DNA from: Planococcus chinensis
GTDB lineage: Bacteria > Bacillota > Bacilli > Bacillales_A > Planococcaceae
Length of the DNA: 64,000 nt
Assembly (NCBI RefSeq): GCF_020071995.1
Contig: NZ_JABWTK010000002.1
Location: 248,001-312,000 of the forward strand
Direction of reading: 5' to 3'
Shown here one piece after another: positions 8,615 through 18,943 of this stretch. A program made the position numbers and the translations under genes. Under the pieces are notes generated by a model. The model did not search any database and had not been told where the DNA came from. It was given only the letters and a program-made list of their open reading frames with translations. Every line of letters starts with the position of its first letter. Within the stretch, counting starts at the first letter, position 1.

Positions 8615-10321
8615 TTATTCTTTTCCAGAAATGTAAGCCCATTTGTAACTGAAGTCTCCACCGAATGGGTGAACAACAATATCATGAACATACGGTTTTT
8701 GAAGTGACATGATTCCGCGCTGATAAATACCAGCGATTGCTGCATCTTCTTCGATCAAGATTTTTTCAGCTTTTGCCATTGCTTCCCAACGAGCTGGAAT
8801 ATCTTGAGCCAATTCGCCTTTAGCTTGTTCAATCAGTTTGTCGAATTCAGGGTTAGAGTAACCCATTTTGTTCTGTGCAGAACCTGTTACGAACAAATCT
8901 AGGAAAGTCATAGGATCCTGATAGTCAGGGCCCCAACCAGAGTTTTGGATATCGTAATCTTGTTTTTCGTCAAGTTCAAGACGTACTGCGAATGGAACTG
9001 CTTTCAGGTTGATAGTCAACCCTTCAAGGTTTCCTTCAAGTTGAGATTTCATGTACTCGTCCATTTTCTTGGCAAGTTCAGAATCTCCACCTAGCATTTC
9101 AAGTGTTACTTCTGTTACTCCTAGCTCTTTCAAGCCAGTTTCCCAAAGTTTTTTAGCTTCTTCAGCATTAAATTCGTTCATTTTTCCGTTTACTTCGCGG
9201 AAATCTTTCTTGCTTTCATCAAATGTGAATTCAGTTGGAACTAAGAAATCAGCTGGAAGTGATCCGTTTGCCAATACTACGTCAACTAAATCTTGTTTGT
9301 TGTAAGCCATTGAAATTGCTTTACGGATGTTTACGTTAGCAAGTGGAGTTTCTTCTCCGTTGCGTTCTTGGTTGAATTTCAAGTAGAACACAGTTGGCTC
9401 TAATTCTCTTACTACTTCTGGATCGTCAGCATATTGCATTGCATACTCACCAGATAGACCAGCACGGTCTTTTTCGCCTGAAGTATAAAGGTTAACCCCT
9501 GTACCAGACTCTTTAACAACGTCTACGTTGATTTTATCAAGTTTTACAGTTTCAGCATCCCAGTACTCAGGATTTTTTTCCATTGACCAAGTTAGGCCAG
9601 TGCCATCCCAGTTTGTCAATGTGAATGGTCCGTTGTAAAGAAGGTTATCTGAGTTAGAAGCATAAGCATCGCCTTTTTCAGTAACGAAAGCTTCTTTTTG
9701 CGGCAAGAATGTACCAAATGCCATTAATGAGATGAAGTAAGGAACTGGACGCTCAAGTGTAACCACTAGAGTTTTTTCGTCTTTAGCTTCTACGCCAAGC
9801 TCAGCTTTATCCATTTTGCCTTCTGCAATAGCTGCAGCGTTTTTAATCGTACCAGCCATCATGTATGGACCATAAGGTGATCCAGTAGCCGGGTCAACTG
9901 CGCGCTGCCAAGAGAACACGAAATCTTGAGCAGTTACAGGTGAACCATCTGACCATTTAGCATCACGCAATTTGAAAGTATAAGTCAAACCGTCTTCGCT
10001 GATTTCCGGTTCGCCATCAGCTACTGCCGGTTCTGCAACGTTATCTTGGTTCAAGCGGTACAAACCTTCGTTTACGTTGTTCATAATGTTGAATGCTACA
10101 GCATCTTCAGCAAGAGCTGAATCCATTGTTGGTATTTCTGCACTTTCCATCAAGTTCAATTCTTGGACAGAGTCCATTTCTCCTGATGCACTTTCTTTTT
10201 CTTTGTCGCTGTCTGAATCTGATGGTTCAGTTGAAGTATCTTCCCCGCCGCCACATGCTGCTAGGAAGGCACTAAGAACTAAAACCAGGCTTAGTAGCCA
10301 GAATACCTTGCTGTTTCTCAC
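8615..10321 (-). CDS. oppA: Oligopeptide-binding lipoprotein OppA
   Basis: Extracellular substrate-binding protein of the Opp importer, 568 residues. A lipoprotein signal peptide ends in LSAFLAAC, so Cys23 should be lipidated and anchor the protein to the membrane. A Ser/Glu-rich linker follows, then the SBP_bac_5 fold with LRDAKWSDGSPVTAQDFVFS, where peptide-binding proteins of this family have their conserved motif, and IQNSGWGPDYQDPMTFLD near the C-terminus. The start is GTG with AAGGGGG eight bases upstream. A TATAAT lies near 10366-10371 on the minus strand. The gene at 12238-13938 is a close paralogue. Confidence 0.95.
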   Translation of the reverse strand: MRNSKVFWLLSLVLVLSAFLAACGGGEDTSTEPSDSDSDKEKESASGEMDSVQELNLMESAEIPTMDSALAEDAVAFNIMNNVNEGLYRLNQDNVAEPAVADGEPEISEDGLTYTFKLRDAKWSDGSPVTAQDFVFSWQRAVDPATGSPYGPYMMAGTIKNAAAIAEGKMDKAELGVEAKDEKTLVVTLERPVPYFISLMAFGTFLPQKEAFVTEKGDAYASNSDNLLYNGPFTLTNWDGTGLTWSMEKNPEYWDAETVKLDKINVDVVKESGTGVNLYTSGEKDRAGLSGEYAMQYADDPEVVRELEPTVFYLKFNQERNGEETPLANVNIRKAISMAYNKQDLVDVVLANGSLPADFLVPTEFTFDESKKDFREVNGKMNEFNAEEAKKLWETGLKELGVTEVTLEMLGGDSELAKKMDEYMKSQLEGNLEGLTINLKAVPFAVRLELDEKQDYDIQNSGWGPDYQDPMTFLDLFVTGSAQNKMGYSNPEFDKLIEQAKGELAQDIPARWEAMAKAEKILIEEDAAIAGIYQRGIMSLQKPYVHDIVVHPFGGDFSYKWAYISGKE

Positions 10322-10509
10322 TTACGTGACCCCCTTAAATTTTCTGAAAAATTGGTACACTGTTTATTATACATAATCTTTTTTGCTTGTACAGCACTTT
10401 TTTTTGACTAGTTACAACTTTATAACAATGGCATGTCAAAAATATTACACAAAAGAGCATGAATATTGGGTTTATGAGGAATTTTTAACAAAAAGAGTTT
10501 TAATATTTT

Positions 10510-10538
10510 TTGATTTTTTTTATATTTTCTTCTACAAT
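10510..10538 (+). promoter_or_regulatory. Predicted sigma-A promoter for the DUF3899 gene
   Basis: TTGATT at 10510-10515 and TACAAT at 10533-10538 are 17 bases apart and end 24 bases before the chosen ATG. Confidence 0.6.
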
Positions 10539-10562
10539 AGATGAGAATTGGGGTGCGAAAAA

Positions 10563-10904
10563 ATGAAAAAATCCTTTATTGGAATAATCATTGTGCAAGT
10601 TTTAATACTTTTGACCATGGTGTTCAGGAGTGAACCATTCTCCCTTTTATCCTATATCAATAATTCTTTTGTCTACGGAGGCATTTTATTATTTATCGGC
10701 TTATGGGTTTTTGTGATCAGAACTGGAATCTTCGACATCTTTACAATGAGCATGCGAAAAGTCTATAAAGGCAAATCCACATTGGAAGATGACGAAATGC
10801 GTGCACCTTCTGAAATAATGGCCGTATCTAGCGCTCCATTATTGATCATCGGTAGTTTTACGTTAGCAGTAATGATAATTTCACTCATTATTTATCAGTT
10901 GTAA
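10563..10904 (+). CDS. Small membrane protein, DUF3899 family
   Basis: A 113-residue protein of unknown function with three likely membrane helices: about residues 4-20, 32-53 and 90-112. The cytoplasmic segment between helices two and three contains TGIFDIFTMSMRKV and DEMRAPSEIMAVSSAP, which resemble DUF3899 proteins. GGGGTG lies seven bases before the ATG at 10563, so the five extra codons upstream are not used. It stands alone between oppA (divergent) and trpS. B. subtilis has the unrelated yjbA at this place. No function can be assigned from the sequence. Confidence 0.7.
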   Translation: MKKSFIGIIIVQVLILLTMVFRSEPFSLLSYINNSFVYGGILLFIGLWVFVIRTGIFDIFTMSMRKVYKGKSTLEDDEMRAPSEIMAVSSAPLLIIGSFTLAVMIISLIIYQL

Positions 10905-10906
10905 GC

Positions 10907-10936
10907 TTGCTAATAAAAACTTCTTTGTATTATAAT
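10907..10936 (+). promoter_or_regulatory. Predicted promoter of the trpS T-box transcript
   Basis: TTGCTA (10907-10912) and TATAAT (10931-10936) are 18 bases apart, placing transcription start shortly before the T-box stem I. A second TATAAT at 10946-10951 is an alternative. Confidence 0.5.
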
Positions 10937-10954
10937 AAATCAATATATAATGAG

Positions 10955-11187
10955 CGATGAAAAAGAAGAGTAAATGCTGTTCCTTCTATAGAGAGTCTGT
11001 GGCTGGTGGAAACAGATGAAGTGCTGCATTGAATGGGCTTTTGAGCTGGACCGGTGAAATAACAGTAGCCGGTTTCGTGTTCTTCACGTTATGAAGAAGA
11101 GTGGCCATTGACTGGCAACTAGGGTGGTACCGCGGAAAGACACATCATTCGTCCCTTTTTTTAGGGGATGTGTGATGTGTTTTTTAT
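10955..11187 (+). ncRNA. Tryptophan T-box riboswitch (trpS leader)
   Basis: This leader senses uncharged tRNA-Trp and allows transcription of trpS when tryptophan is short. The universal T-box sequence AGGGTGGTACCGCGG occupies 11121-11135. The stem I AGAGAG element begins at 10991. The specifier codon is best read as TGG at 11035-11037 within GAATGGGC, consistent with Trp. A terminator hairpin (CACATCA at 11141-11147, TGATGTG farther downstream) ends in a T run around 11179-11186. The first part of the T-box sequence would pair with the tRNA acceptor end and form the antiterminator. Confidence 0.95.
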
Positions 11188-11192
11188 ATTGA

Positions 11193-12194
<1,002 letters not shown>

Positions 12195-12196
12195 CG

Positions 12197-12226
12197 AAAA
12201 GGCTGCCGTAATGGCAGCCTTTTTTG
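12197..12226. terminator. Bidirectional terminator between trpS and the second oppA gene
   Basis: A nine-pair stem (12199-12207 with 12213-12221) has a five-base loop. It has a T run on the plus strand and A residues upstream, so it can end both convergent transcripts. Confidence 0.85.
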
Positions 12227-12237
12227 TTCTTCTTAAT

Positions 12238-13938
12238 TTACTGTTTTCCAGAAATATATGCCCATTTGTAACTATAATCCCCGCCGAATGGATGAACGAC
12301 TATATCGTTGACATATGGTTTTTGCAGAGCCATTCCCCCTCGTTGATAAATCGGGGCAATTGCTGCGTCCTCTTCAATCAAGATGCGTTCAGCCTGTGCC
12401 ATTGCATCCCAGCGTGCCGGAATGTCAAGCGCCAGTTCTCCTTTGGCTGATTCCACCAAAGCATCGAATTCAGGATTTGAATAACCCATTTTGTTTTGAG
12501 GAGATCCAGTTACAAACAAATCGATGAATGTCATCGGATCCTGATAATCAGGCCCCCAGCCGGAATTCTGAATTTCATAATCTTGGGCTTCATCCAGTTC
12601 CAAGCGGACATTGAATGGCACTGTCTTAATGGAGACTGTCAGACCTTCCAGGTTTCCTTCCAGCTGTGCTTTCAAATATTCATTCATTTTCTTAGATAGT
12701 TCAGTATCATCCCCCAGATATTCAATGGTGACTTCTGTCAATCCTTCTTCTTCCATCCCTTGTGCCCAAAGTTTTTTCGCTTCTTCTGCATTGTATTCAT
12801 TCATGTCTCCGTTGACTTCCCGGAAATCTTCCTGATTTTCATCAAATGTAAATTCTGTCGGCACCAAATAGTTCGCTGGCAGTGATCCGTTTGCTAGAAC
12901 TACATCAACTAAGTCTTGTTTGTTAAATGCCAAAGAAATCGCTCTCCGGATATTTTCATTGGCCAATACAGTGGGCTGGCCGTTCCGTTCCTGGTTAAAT
13001 TTCATGTAGAAGATGCTCGGTTCGAGTATTCGTATCACTTCCGGATCATCCGCGTATTGCATCGCAAATTCTCCAGTTAAACCAGTACGGTCTTTATCTC
13101 CCGAATTGTAGAGGTTCAGCCCTGTTCCCGCATCTTTTACCACGTCTACATTGATTGTTTGAAGCTTAACCGTTTCTGCATCCCAATATTCCGGGTTCTT
13201 TTCCAACGTCCAAGTCAGCCCTGTGCCGTCCCAATTTGTCAGCATAAACGGGCCATTGTACAGAAGGTTATCTGAATTAGAGGCATATGCCCCGCCCTTT
13301 TCAGTGACAAAGGCTTCTTTTTGCGGCAGGAAAGTTCCGAAAGACATCAATGAAAGGAAATAAGGAACTGGACGTTCCAACGTTACCACCAATGTTTTGT
13401 CGTCCGTTGCCTCGATGCCAAGTTCCGCTTTGTCCATGCTTCCTTCTGCAATTGCTGCTGCATTTTTAATCGTGCCGGCCATCATATAAGGACCATATGG
13501 TGAACCCGTGGCTGGATCTACGGCACGCTGCCAAGAGAAGACAAAGTCCTGCGCAGTGACAGGTGTGCCATCCGACCAGTTAGCGTCGCGAAGCTTAAAG
13601 GTATAGGTCAGCCCATCTTCACTGACTTCCGGTTCACCTTCCGCCATAGCGGGTTCTGCTATATTTTCCTGATTCAGGCGATACAGTCCTTCATTGACGT
13701 TATTCAAAACATCGAAAGCTACCGCATCTTCTGCAAGGGCTGAATCCATGGTCGGTATTTCAGCACTTTCCATAATATTTAGGACCTGTTCGGAATCCAA
13801 TTCTCCCGAGGCGCCGCCTTCAGTTCCTCCTTCTTCATTTTCCGGAGCCGTGGTATCACTATTGCCGCTGCATGCTGCAAGGAAGAAACCCAATCCCAAT
13901 ACCAAACAGAGAAACCAGTACATCTTCTTTCGATTCAC
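12238..13938 (-). CDS. Second OppA-like peptide-binding lipoprotein
   Basis: A 566-residue extracytoplasmic solute-binding protein, clearly a paralogue of the OppA at 8615-10321. The two align almost without gaps after the signal region and share long identical blocks, for example VTAQDFVFSWQRAVDPATG. The lipobox is GFFLAAC. AAGGAGGAG precedes the GTG start, and TATAAT is present on the minus strand near 13982. The gene has its own terminator, and the next genes on its strand are beyond the convergent trpS. It probably supplies an alternative receptor for the Opp permease; a link to the App permease is possible. Its peptide preference cannot be read from the sequence. Confidence 0.9.
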   Translation of the reverse strand: MNRKKMYWFLCLVLGLGFFLAACSGNSDTTAPENEEGGTEGGASGELDSEQVLNIMESAEIPTMDSALAEDAVAFDVLNNVNEGLYRLNQENIAEPAMAEGEPEVSEDGLTYTFKLRDANWSDGTPVTAQDFVFSWQRAVDPATGSPYGPYMMAGTIKNAAAIAEGSMDKAELGIEATDDKTLVVTLERPVPYFLSLMSFGTFLPQKEAFVTEKGGAYASNSDNLLYNGPFMLTNWDGTGLTWTLEKNPEYWDAETVKLQTINVDVVKDAGTGLNLYNSGDKDRTGLTGEFAMQYADDPEVIRILEPSIFYMKFNQERNGQPTVLANENIRRAISLAFNKQDLVDVVLANGSLPANYLVPTEFTFDENQEDFREVNGDMNEYNAEEAKKLWAQGMEEEGLTEVTIEYLGDDTELSKKMNEYLKAQLEGNLEGLTVSIKTVPFNVRLELDEAQDYEIQNSGWGPDYQDPMTFIDLFVTGSPQNKMGYSNPEFDALVESAKGELALDIPARWDAMAQAERILIEEDAAIAPIYQRGGMALQKPYVNDIVVHPFGGDYSYKWAYISGKQ

Positions 13939-14095
13939 TTAGCTCTCCTCCTTATTTTTCTGATAAGTCTGTTAAATAGATTATACAACTTATCATTACT
14001 ATGTATAGTATTTATTTGATATATTAAACTAAAATAATCTTAAATTTATTATATATAATAGTAGAAAGTCAAAAGTATTTATTTTTTTCAAATCA

Positions 14096-14121
14096 AAAAG
14101 GCTGCTATTTAAGCAGCCTTT
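14096..14121 (-). terminator. Terminator of the app operon
   Basis: AAGGCTGCT (14098-14106) pairs with AGCAGCCTT (14112-14120), followed on the minus strand by five T. Confidence 0.75.
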
Positions 14122-14126
14122 CGAGT

Positions 14127-15044
14127 TTAACGCAATGATTTTGGATTTAAAGCATCTTTCAACCCTTCACCGATAAAGTTGATGGACAGGATTGTCAGGG
14201 TAATGACTAAAGCCGGCGGCATCCAGATCCATGGTTTGCCTTGCAGCACATCCGGCTCGTTGGCAGATGACAGCATATTGCCCCAGCTTGGCGTCGTTTG
14301 CGGAACCCCGAATCCTAAATAACTCAATGCCGATTCGATGACGATCATGCTGGCAAAAATTAAAGTTGCCTGGACAATGATGGTCGACATGACATTCGGC
14401 AGCAGGTGCTTGCGGATTACTTTCCACGGTGAACAGCCAATAGACAAGGCAGCGAGAATATATTCATTTTCTTTCTCTGCCAGCACTTTACTGCGCACCA
14501 AACGTGCCACGCCGCCCCAGCTGAGAACCCCGATTACCATAATCAGCACCCAAAGACCATCTACGATTCCGTAAAGAACCGTATTCAAAACAATGACAAA
14601 CACCAGGAACGGGAAATTCAATACGAAATCAGTAAAGCGCATCAAAATGCTGTCCACTGCTCCGCCAAAAAATCCAGCGATGGATCCGACTACCGTTCCG
14701 AGAGTAATAACCATTAAGGTAGCACTAAAACCTACTAACAAAGAAACCCGACCGCCGTAAAACAAACGGGTTAGTACATCTCTTCCGCTTTTGTCCGTTC
14801 CAAGAATGTGTTCGCCATTCGGCTGGATATTCATGGAACCGATATTCACTTTTGTAATATCCGGATTCGGCGACAGGTAAGGCGCCAGAAACGGTGCCAA
14901 TAACGAGATGACGGTTACGATTATAATGAAAACGGTGCTCGCCATTGCCAATTTATTGCGCAGGAACTTTTTCCGGGCAATCTGCCATGGAGATAAGCTT
15001 CTTTCCGGCTTCTTCTGCTGTGTAATAGTGGTTGATGATGCCAT
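14127..15044 (-). CDS. appC: Peptide ABC transporter permease AppC
   Basis: Inner-membrane permease of the second peptide importer, 305 residues. It has the OppC/DppC layout: cytoplasmic N-terminus with LSPWQIARKKFLRNK, the first helix, then the external motif LGTDKSGRDVLTRLFYGGR and five further helices. The ATPase-contact loop reads YILAALSIGCSPWKVIRKHLLPN. It starts 12 bases after the appB stop and is the last gene of the operon. The order D-F-A-B-C is that of B. subtilis app, which imports longer oligopeptides; that specificity is inferred from synteny. Confidence 0.88.
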   Translation of the reverse strand: MASSTTITQQKKPERSLSPWQIARKKFLRNKLAMASTVFIIIVTVISLLAPFLAPYLSPNPDITKVNIGSMNIQPNGEHILGTDKSGRDVLTRLFYGGRVSLLVGFSATLMVITLGTVVGSIAGFFGGAVDSILMRFTDFVLNFPFLVFVIVLNTVLYGIVDGLWVLIMVIGVLSWGGVARLVRSKVLAEKENEYILAALSIGCSPWKVIRKHLLPNVMSTIIVQATLIFASMIVIESALSYLGFGVPQTTPSWGNMLSSANEPDVLQGKPWIWMPPALVITLTILSINFIGEGLKDALNPKSLR

Positions 15045-15056
15045 ATTTGCCCCTCC

Positions 15057-16022
15057 TTAATCCAAACGGATTCGTGGATCCACGATTCCATAAAGTATGT
15101 CTGCTATTAAATTCCCTGCCAGCGTTAAAAATGACAGGAGCATCGTTAATGCCATCAAAGTCGGATAATCCTGGTTCGTAACCGAGTCCAGGAACAGTTG
15201 GCCGATTCCCGGGTAAGTGAAAATCGTTTCTGTAATAATGGCTCCGCCGATCAATGCAGCAAAATCAAAGCCTAAGAAAGTGACCAACGGAATGATTGAA
15301 TTCCGTAAAATATGGACATTGTAAATTTTCTTCATCGGCGTCCCTTTTGCACGGGCTGTCCGCACAAAATCTTTACGCGAGTTTTCAATGATGTCATTGC
15401 GCAGAAACTGCGTATAAGAGGCCGTACTCATTGCCCCGAGCACTACGGCCGGCAACAGTACATGGTGCAGACGGCTGAGCCAATATTCAAAAGTGCCGTC
15501 TTCAACCAAGATATCTACGGATCCCCCGAACGGGAACCAGTTTAAATGGAATGAGAAGAAGTAAATTGCAAATACAGCTGCCACAAATGAAGGAATTGCC
15601 AGCATGACATAATTGATGCCTGCGATGGCGTTATCACCGATGGTATACGGCTTCCGCCCGGAATACATTCCCATGGCAAAAGCCAGGACATATGTGATCA
15701 ATAGCGCCATTACACCAAGAAAAAGTGTATTTGGAATTTTTTCCATGATGACATCGGCAACTGGGACTTTAAAACGCGTCGATTTGCCAAAATCTCCTTG
15801 CACGAAATCCGTAACCCAATTGAAATACTGCACCGGCAACGGATCATTATAGCCCAGTTTTTCTCTCATCTCTGCAATATACTCAGGATTTGTATTGAGC
15901 GGATCGATTTCACCGCTCAACGAATCACCCGGCATCAGCTTGGCGAGGGAAAAAACGACAATTGAAATAAGGATGAGCATAGGAATCATTCCAAGCAACC
16001 TTCTAAATGTGTATTTCAGCAT
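15057..16022 (-). CDS. appB: Peptide ABC transporter permease AppB
   Basis: Partner permease of AppC, 321 residues from the chosen ATG at 16022, which has AAGGAG about eight bases upstream. The frame stays open for 24 codons further upstream with no ribosome site. The first helix follows MLKYTFRRLLGMIPML. MPGDSLSGEIDPLNTNPEYI is an OppB/DppB-type external segment, NDPLPVQYFNW is shared with OppB, and the contact loop is FVRTARAKGTPMKKIY. The C-terminus ends DPRIRLD. Two hairpins separate it from appA. Confidence 0.9.
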   Translation of the reverse strand: MLKYTFRRLLGMIPMLILISIVVFSLAKLMPGDSLSGEIDPLNTNPEYIAEMREKLGYNDPLPVQYFNWVTDFVQGDFGKSTRFKVPVADVIMEKIPNTLFLGVMALLITYVLAFAMGMYSGRKPYTIGDNAIAGINYVMLAIPSFVAAVFAIYFFSFHLNWFPFGGSVDILVEDGTFEYWLSRLHHVLLPAVVLGAMSTASYTQFLRNDIIENSRKDFVRTARAKGTPMKKIYNVHILRNSIIPLVTFLGFDFAALIGGAIITETIFTYPGIGQLFLDSVTNQDYPTLMALTMLLSFLTLAGNLIADILYGIVDPRIRLD

Positions 16023-16064
16023 ATATACTCTCCTTGTCCGTGTTAGTCTTAGTTGCGCTCTCCC

Positions 16065-16106
16065 GCACGGTAAGAGCTGCTTGCCTTCAAGCATTCCTTA
16101 CCGTGC
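16065..16106 (-). terminator. Second hairpin in the appA-appB gap
   Basis: GCACGGTAAG (16065-16074) pairs perfectly with CTTACCGTGC (16097-16106), with an inner TGCTTG/CAAGCA stem in the loop. There is no T run, so it is better read as a processing or stability element than as a true terminator. Confidence 0.6.
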
Positions 16107-16126
16107 ATAAGAGCATCCATATAATT

Positions 16127-16161
16127 ATTCAACGATGGGCTTTTCCAGCCCATCGTTGAAT
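16127..16161 (-). terminator. First hairpin in the appA-appB gap
   Basis: A perfect 15-pair stem (16127-16141 with 16147-16161) and a five-base loop, 16 bases after the appA stop. No T run follows. It probably protects the appA message 3' end or partly attenuates appBC. Confidence 0.65.
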
Positions 16162-16176
16162 GTTAGTCTTTGCTTG

Positions 16177-17904
16177 TTATTCTGTTACGAACCATTCAGC
16201 TGGGCTGTTTTGGCCAGAAACATCAAATTTCGTACCGCCGACACGTTGGTTTAAAGCTCGGATTTCTTCAAGTTCTGCAATATAAAGCATTGGAACTTCT
16301 TCGTTTACAATCTTTTGCCATTCGATATACAAATCCGTACGTTTTTGCTGGTCTGTACCGACAATATCAATGTTCAAAGCGTCATCAAGCAATTTATCCG
16401 CTTCTGGATTGTTGTAACGAGGGTAGTTCCACAATTGATTTGCTTTCCAAAGGCCTGATGGATCCGGATCTGATCCAGTTCCCCATCCTCCGAAGAATGT
16501 TTCGATAGAAGGATCGTCTTTTTCAATCATTTCGTAGTACAGGTTAACTTCAACCATTTCCAATTCTGATTTAATGCCGACTTCTTCCCAATATTGCGTA
16601 ATTGCTTGTGCACGTGACTCGAATGTCGGGTTTCCTGTTGCGTAGTGAGAGAATTTCACAACAAACTCGTCGCCGTTTGGATCTTCACGGAAGCCGTCGC
16701 CGTTTGTATCTTTGTATCCGGCAGCATCAAGCATTTCTTTTGATTTTTCCGGATCATATTCATATGTGTTCAGCTCACTGTCATCTGCTGCGTTCCAGTG
16801 GGCAGTCGGAACCGGTTTGTTTGCAACTTTCGCGTAGCCGAAGAAGAATGCATCAACCCATTCCTGGCGGTTAATTGCGTACATCATCGCTTGGCGAAGT
16901 TCTTTGCTCTGGTATTTTGGAAGTTCTTCAGTGATTGTCTGTTTTTCATTGTCGAATTTACCAAGTTTAAATCCAACATAGTAATAAGATAGCCCTGGGT
17001 ACGTAACGATATCTACATTCTCCAAAGGCTCTACTTCAGGCCCTGAAACCGGCTGAAGGCTGATCATATCTACATCGCCGTTTTGCAATGCGCCAACTAC
17101 TGAAGAGTTGTCAATTACACGGACAACGATTTTATCCAAGTTCACATCGCCATTCCAATATTCGTCGAAACGTGACATTTCAACAGATTCACCAGGGACG
17201 ATTTTATCCACTTTGAATGGCCCGATGCCGATCGGTGTTGTACGCACCCATTCAGATGCCGACATTTCAGCAACTGGAACGTCTCCAAGAACGGATTCTG
17301 GAAGCGGGTAAGACCAAAGGTTTGTTAAGTTGTTAACTCGCGCTTCGTCAAAAGTGATGTTGATTTCGTAGTCATTTACTACTTCAACACCTGAAATTGT
17401 ATCAGCTTCTCCTTTGCGGAAAGCTTCTGCGCCTTCAATTGTTTGGACATTTGTATAGCGAGGACCGTCATAGTCAGGGCTCGCGATTGTTTCAAATGCG
17501 AATACCCAGTCATTGACTGTCAGTTCTTCGCCGTTATGCCATTTCACGCCTTCTTTGAACTTGAAGTTGAAGACTTTATTGTCTTCTGTTGTCCAAGAAG
17601 CTACATTTGGTTCCGGTTCCAATTTTTCGTTGTAAGTAATCAATGACTCGTCAAATAAATCGATAATTTCTGCATCTGTAGCAATACCATAGAATGCTGG
17701 GTTAAATAACCCTTCAGGTGGAGCATCAATTCCGTAAACCATCGTACCGCCTTTTTGCGGTTCGCCTTCTGCTGCTGAATCTTTGCTGTCGTCTTTGGAT
17801 GCATTATCTTTCGACGAGCTGCTTTCATCTCCTCCACAAGCTGCCAAAAATGCAGCAAGGGCAAGAATCAATGCAAATAGCCAGAATAACTTCCTGTTCT
17901 TCAT
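16177..17904 (-). CDS. appA: Peptide-binding lipoprotein AppA
   Basis: Substrate-binding lipoprotein of the App importer, 575 residues. The lipobox is LAAFLAAC with Cys23 as the modified residue, followed by a Ser/Lys/Asp-rich linker. The SBP_bac_5 fold shows FKFKEGVKWHNGEELTVNDW and FFGGWGTGSDPDPSGLW. It belongs to the DppA/AppA branch and is not close to the two OppA paralogues in the window. It sits in the middle of the operon, 28 bases after appF, as in B. subtilis. Confidence 0.9.
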   Translation of the reverse strand: MKNRKLFWLFALILALAAFLAACGGDESSSSKDNASKDDSKDSAAEGEPQKGGTMVYGIDAPPEGLFNPAFYGIATDAEIIDLFDESLITYNEKLEPEPNVASWTTEDNKVFNFKFKEGVKWHNGEELTVNDWVFAFETIASPDYDGPRYTNVQTIEGAEAFRKGEADTISGVEVVNDYEINITFDEARVNNLTNLWSYPLPESVLGDVPVAEMSASEWVRTTPIGIGPFKVDKIVPGESVEMSRFDEYWNGDVNLDKIVVRVIDNSSVVGALQNGDVDMISLQPVSGPEVEPLENVDIVTYPGLSYYYVGFKLGKFDNEKQTITEELPKYQSKELRQAMMYAINRQEWVDAFFFGYAKVANKPVPTAHWNAADDSELNTYEYDPEKSKEMLDAAGYKDTNGDGFREDPNGDEFVVKFSHYATGNPTFESRAQAITQYWEEVGIKSELEMVEVNLYYEMIEKDDPSIETFFGGWGTGSDPDPSGLWKANQLWNYPRYNNPEADKLLDDALNIDIVGTDQQKRTDLYIEWQKIVNEEVPMLYIAELEEIRALNQRVGGTKFDVSGQNSPAEWFVTE

Positions 17905-17932
17905 TCATTTTCCCCCTAAATGTTTTTTTGAT

Positions 17933-18943
17933 TTAATACAGTAAACACGCAACATGATGGCCCGGCCGCACTTCTTTTAATGGCGGCTTCTCTTTCGAGC
18001 AGATGTCCATTGCCATCGGGCAGCGCGTATGGAACGGGCAGCCTGACGGCGGATTTTGCGGGCTTGGTACATCGCCCTGCAGCACAATCCGTTCTTTCTT
18101 AATCGCCGTATTCGGTTCCGGGATTGCAGAAATCAAAGCCTGTGTGTAGGGATGCAGCGGTTCTCTGTACAAATCTCTATTTGAAGCAAGCTCGACGAGA
18201 TTGCCCAAATACATGACTCCGATTCGATCGCTCATATGCTTTACTACGCTAAGGTCATGCGCAATGAACAAATAAGTTAAATCGAATTCTTTCTGCAGAT
18301 CTTTCAGCAGATTTAATACTTGTGACTGGACCGAAACATCCAATGCCGAAACCGGCTCATCAGCCACAATCAATTTTGGGTTCAGCGCAAGTGCCCGGGC
18401 AATACCGATGCGCTGACGCTGGCCTCCGGAGAACTCATGGGCATATTTATAATAGGCCTCCTCGGGAAGTCCAACGCGAGTCAATAAAGACTTGATCTCT
18501 TGTTCCAATTCTTGTTTATCGCGCTTCTCGTAATTGAGAATCGGCTCGGCAATTATATCTCCAACCATTTGCATCGGATTCAATGATGCATAAGGGTCTT
18601 GGAAAACCATTTGAAAATCGCGTCGTGCTTTTTGGAGTTTGGATCCCGACACTTTGGTGATATCTTTTCCTTCGAAAAGGATTTTGCCGCCGGTAGGCTT
18701 TAACAGCCGCAGTATAGTACGGCCAGTTGTCGATTTCCCGCAGCCGGACTCCCCGACAAGCCCGAGCGTCTCTCCTCTTCGGATGGTGAACGAAACATCA
18801 TCCACGGCTTTTACATTGCCAACCACTCGCTTAAAAAATCCGCCGGTCACAGGATAATAGGTTTTAAGGTTCTGCACGTCCAGCAGAACTTCCCTGCTTT
18901 CCAAGCTATCCATTCTTTCTTGTATGAAGTCTCTTGTTGTCAT
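17933..18943 (-). CDS. appF: Peptide ABC transporter ATP-binding protein AppF
   Basis: ATPase subunit, 336 residues. Walker [10 protein letters not shown] is near residue 65, the signature [15 protein letters not shown] near 170 and Walker B LIVADEP near 190. The C-terminal extension carries the cysteine motif [14 protein letters not shown], which in related dipeptide transporters is reported to hold an iron-sulfur cluster. The ATG overlaps the appD stop by four bases. Confidence 0.92.
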   Translation of the reverse strand: MTTRDFIQERMDSLESREVLLDVQNLKTYYPVTGGFFKRVVGNVKAVDDVSFTIRRGETLGLVGESGCGKSTTGRTILRLLKPTGGKILFEGKDITKVSGSKLQKARRDFQMVFQDPYASLNPMQMVGDIIAEPILNYEKRDKQELEQEIKSLLTRVGLPEEAYYKYAHEFSGGQRQRIGIARALALNPKLIVADEPVSALDVSVQSQVLNLLKDLQKEFDLTYLFIAHDLSVVKHMSDRIGVMYLGNLVELASNRDLYREPLHPYTQALISAIPEPNTAIKKERIVLQGDVPSPQNPPSGCPFHTRCPMAMDICSKEKPPLKEVRPGHHVACLLY

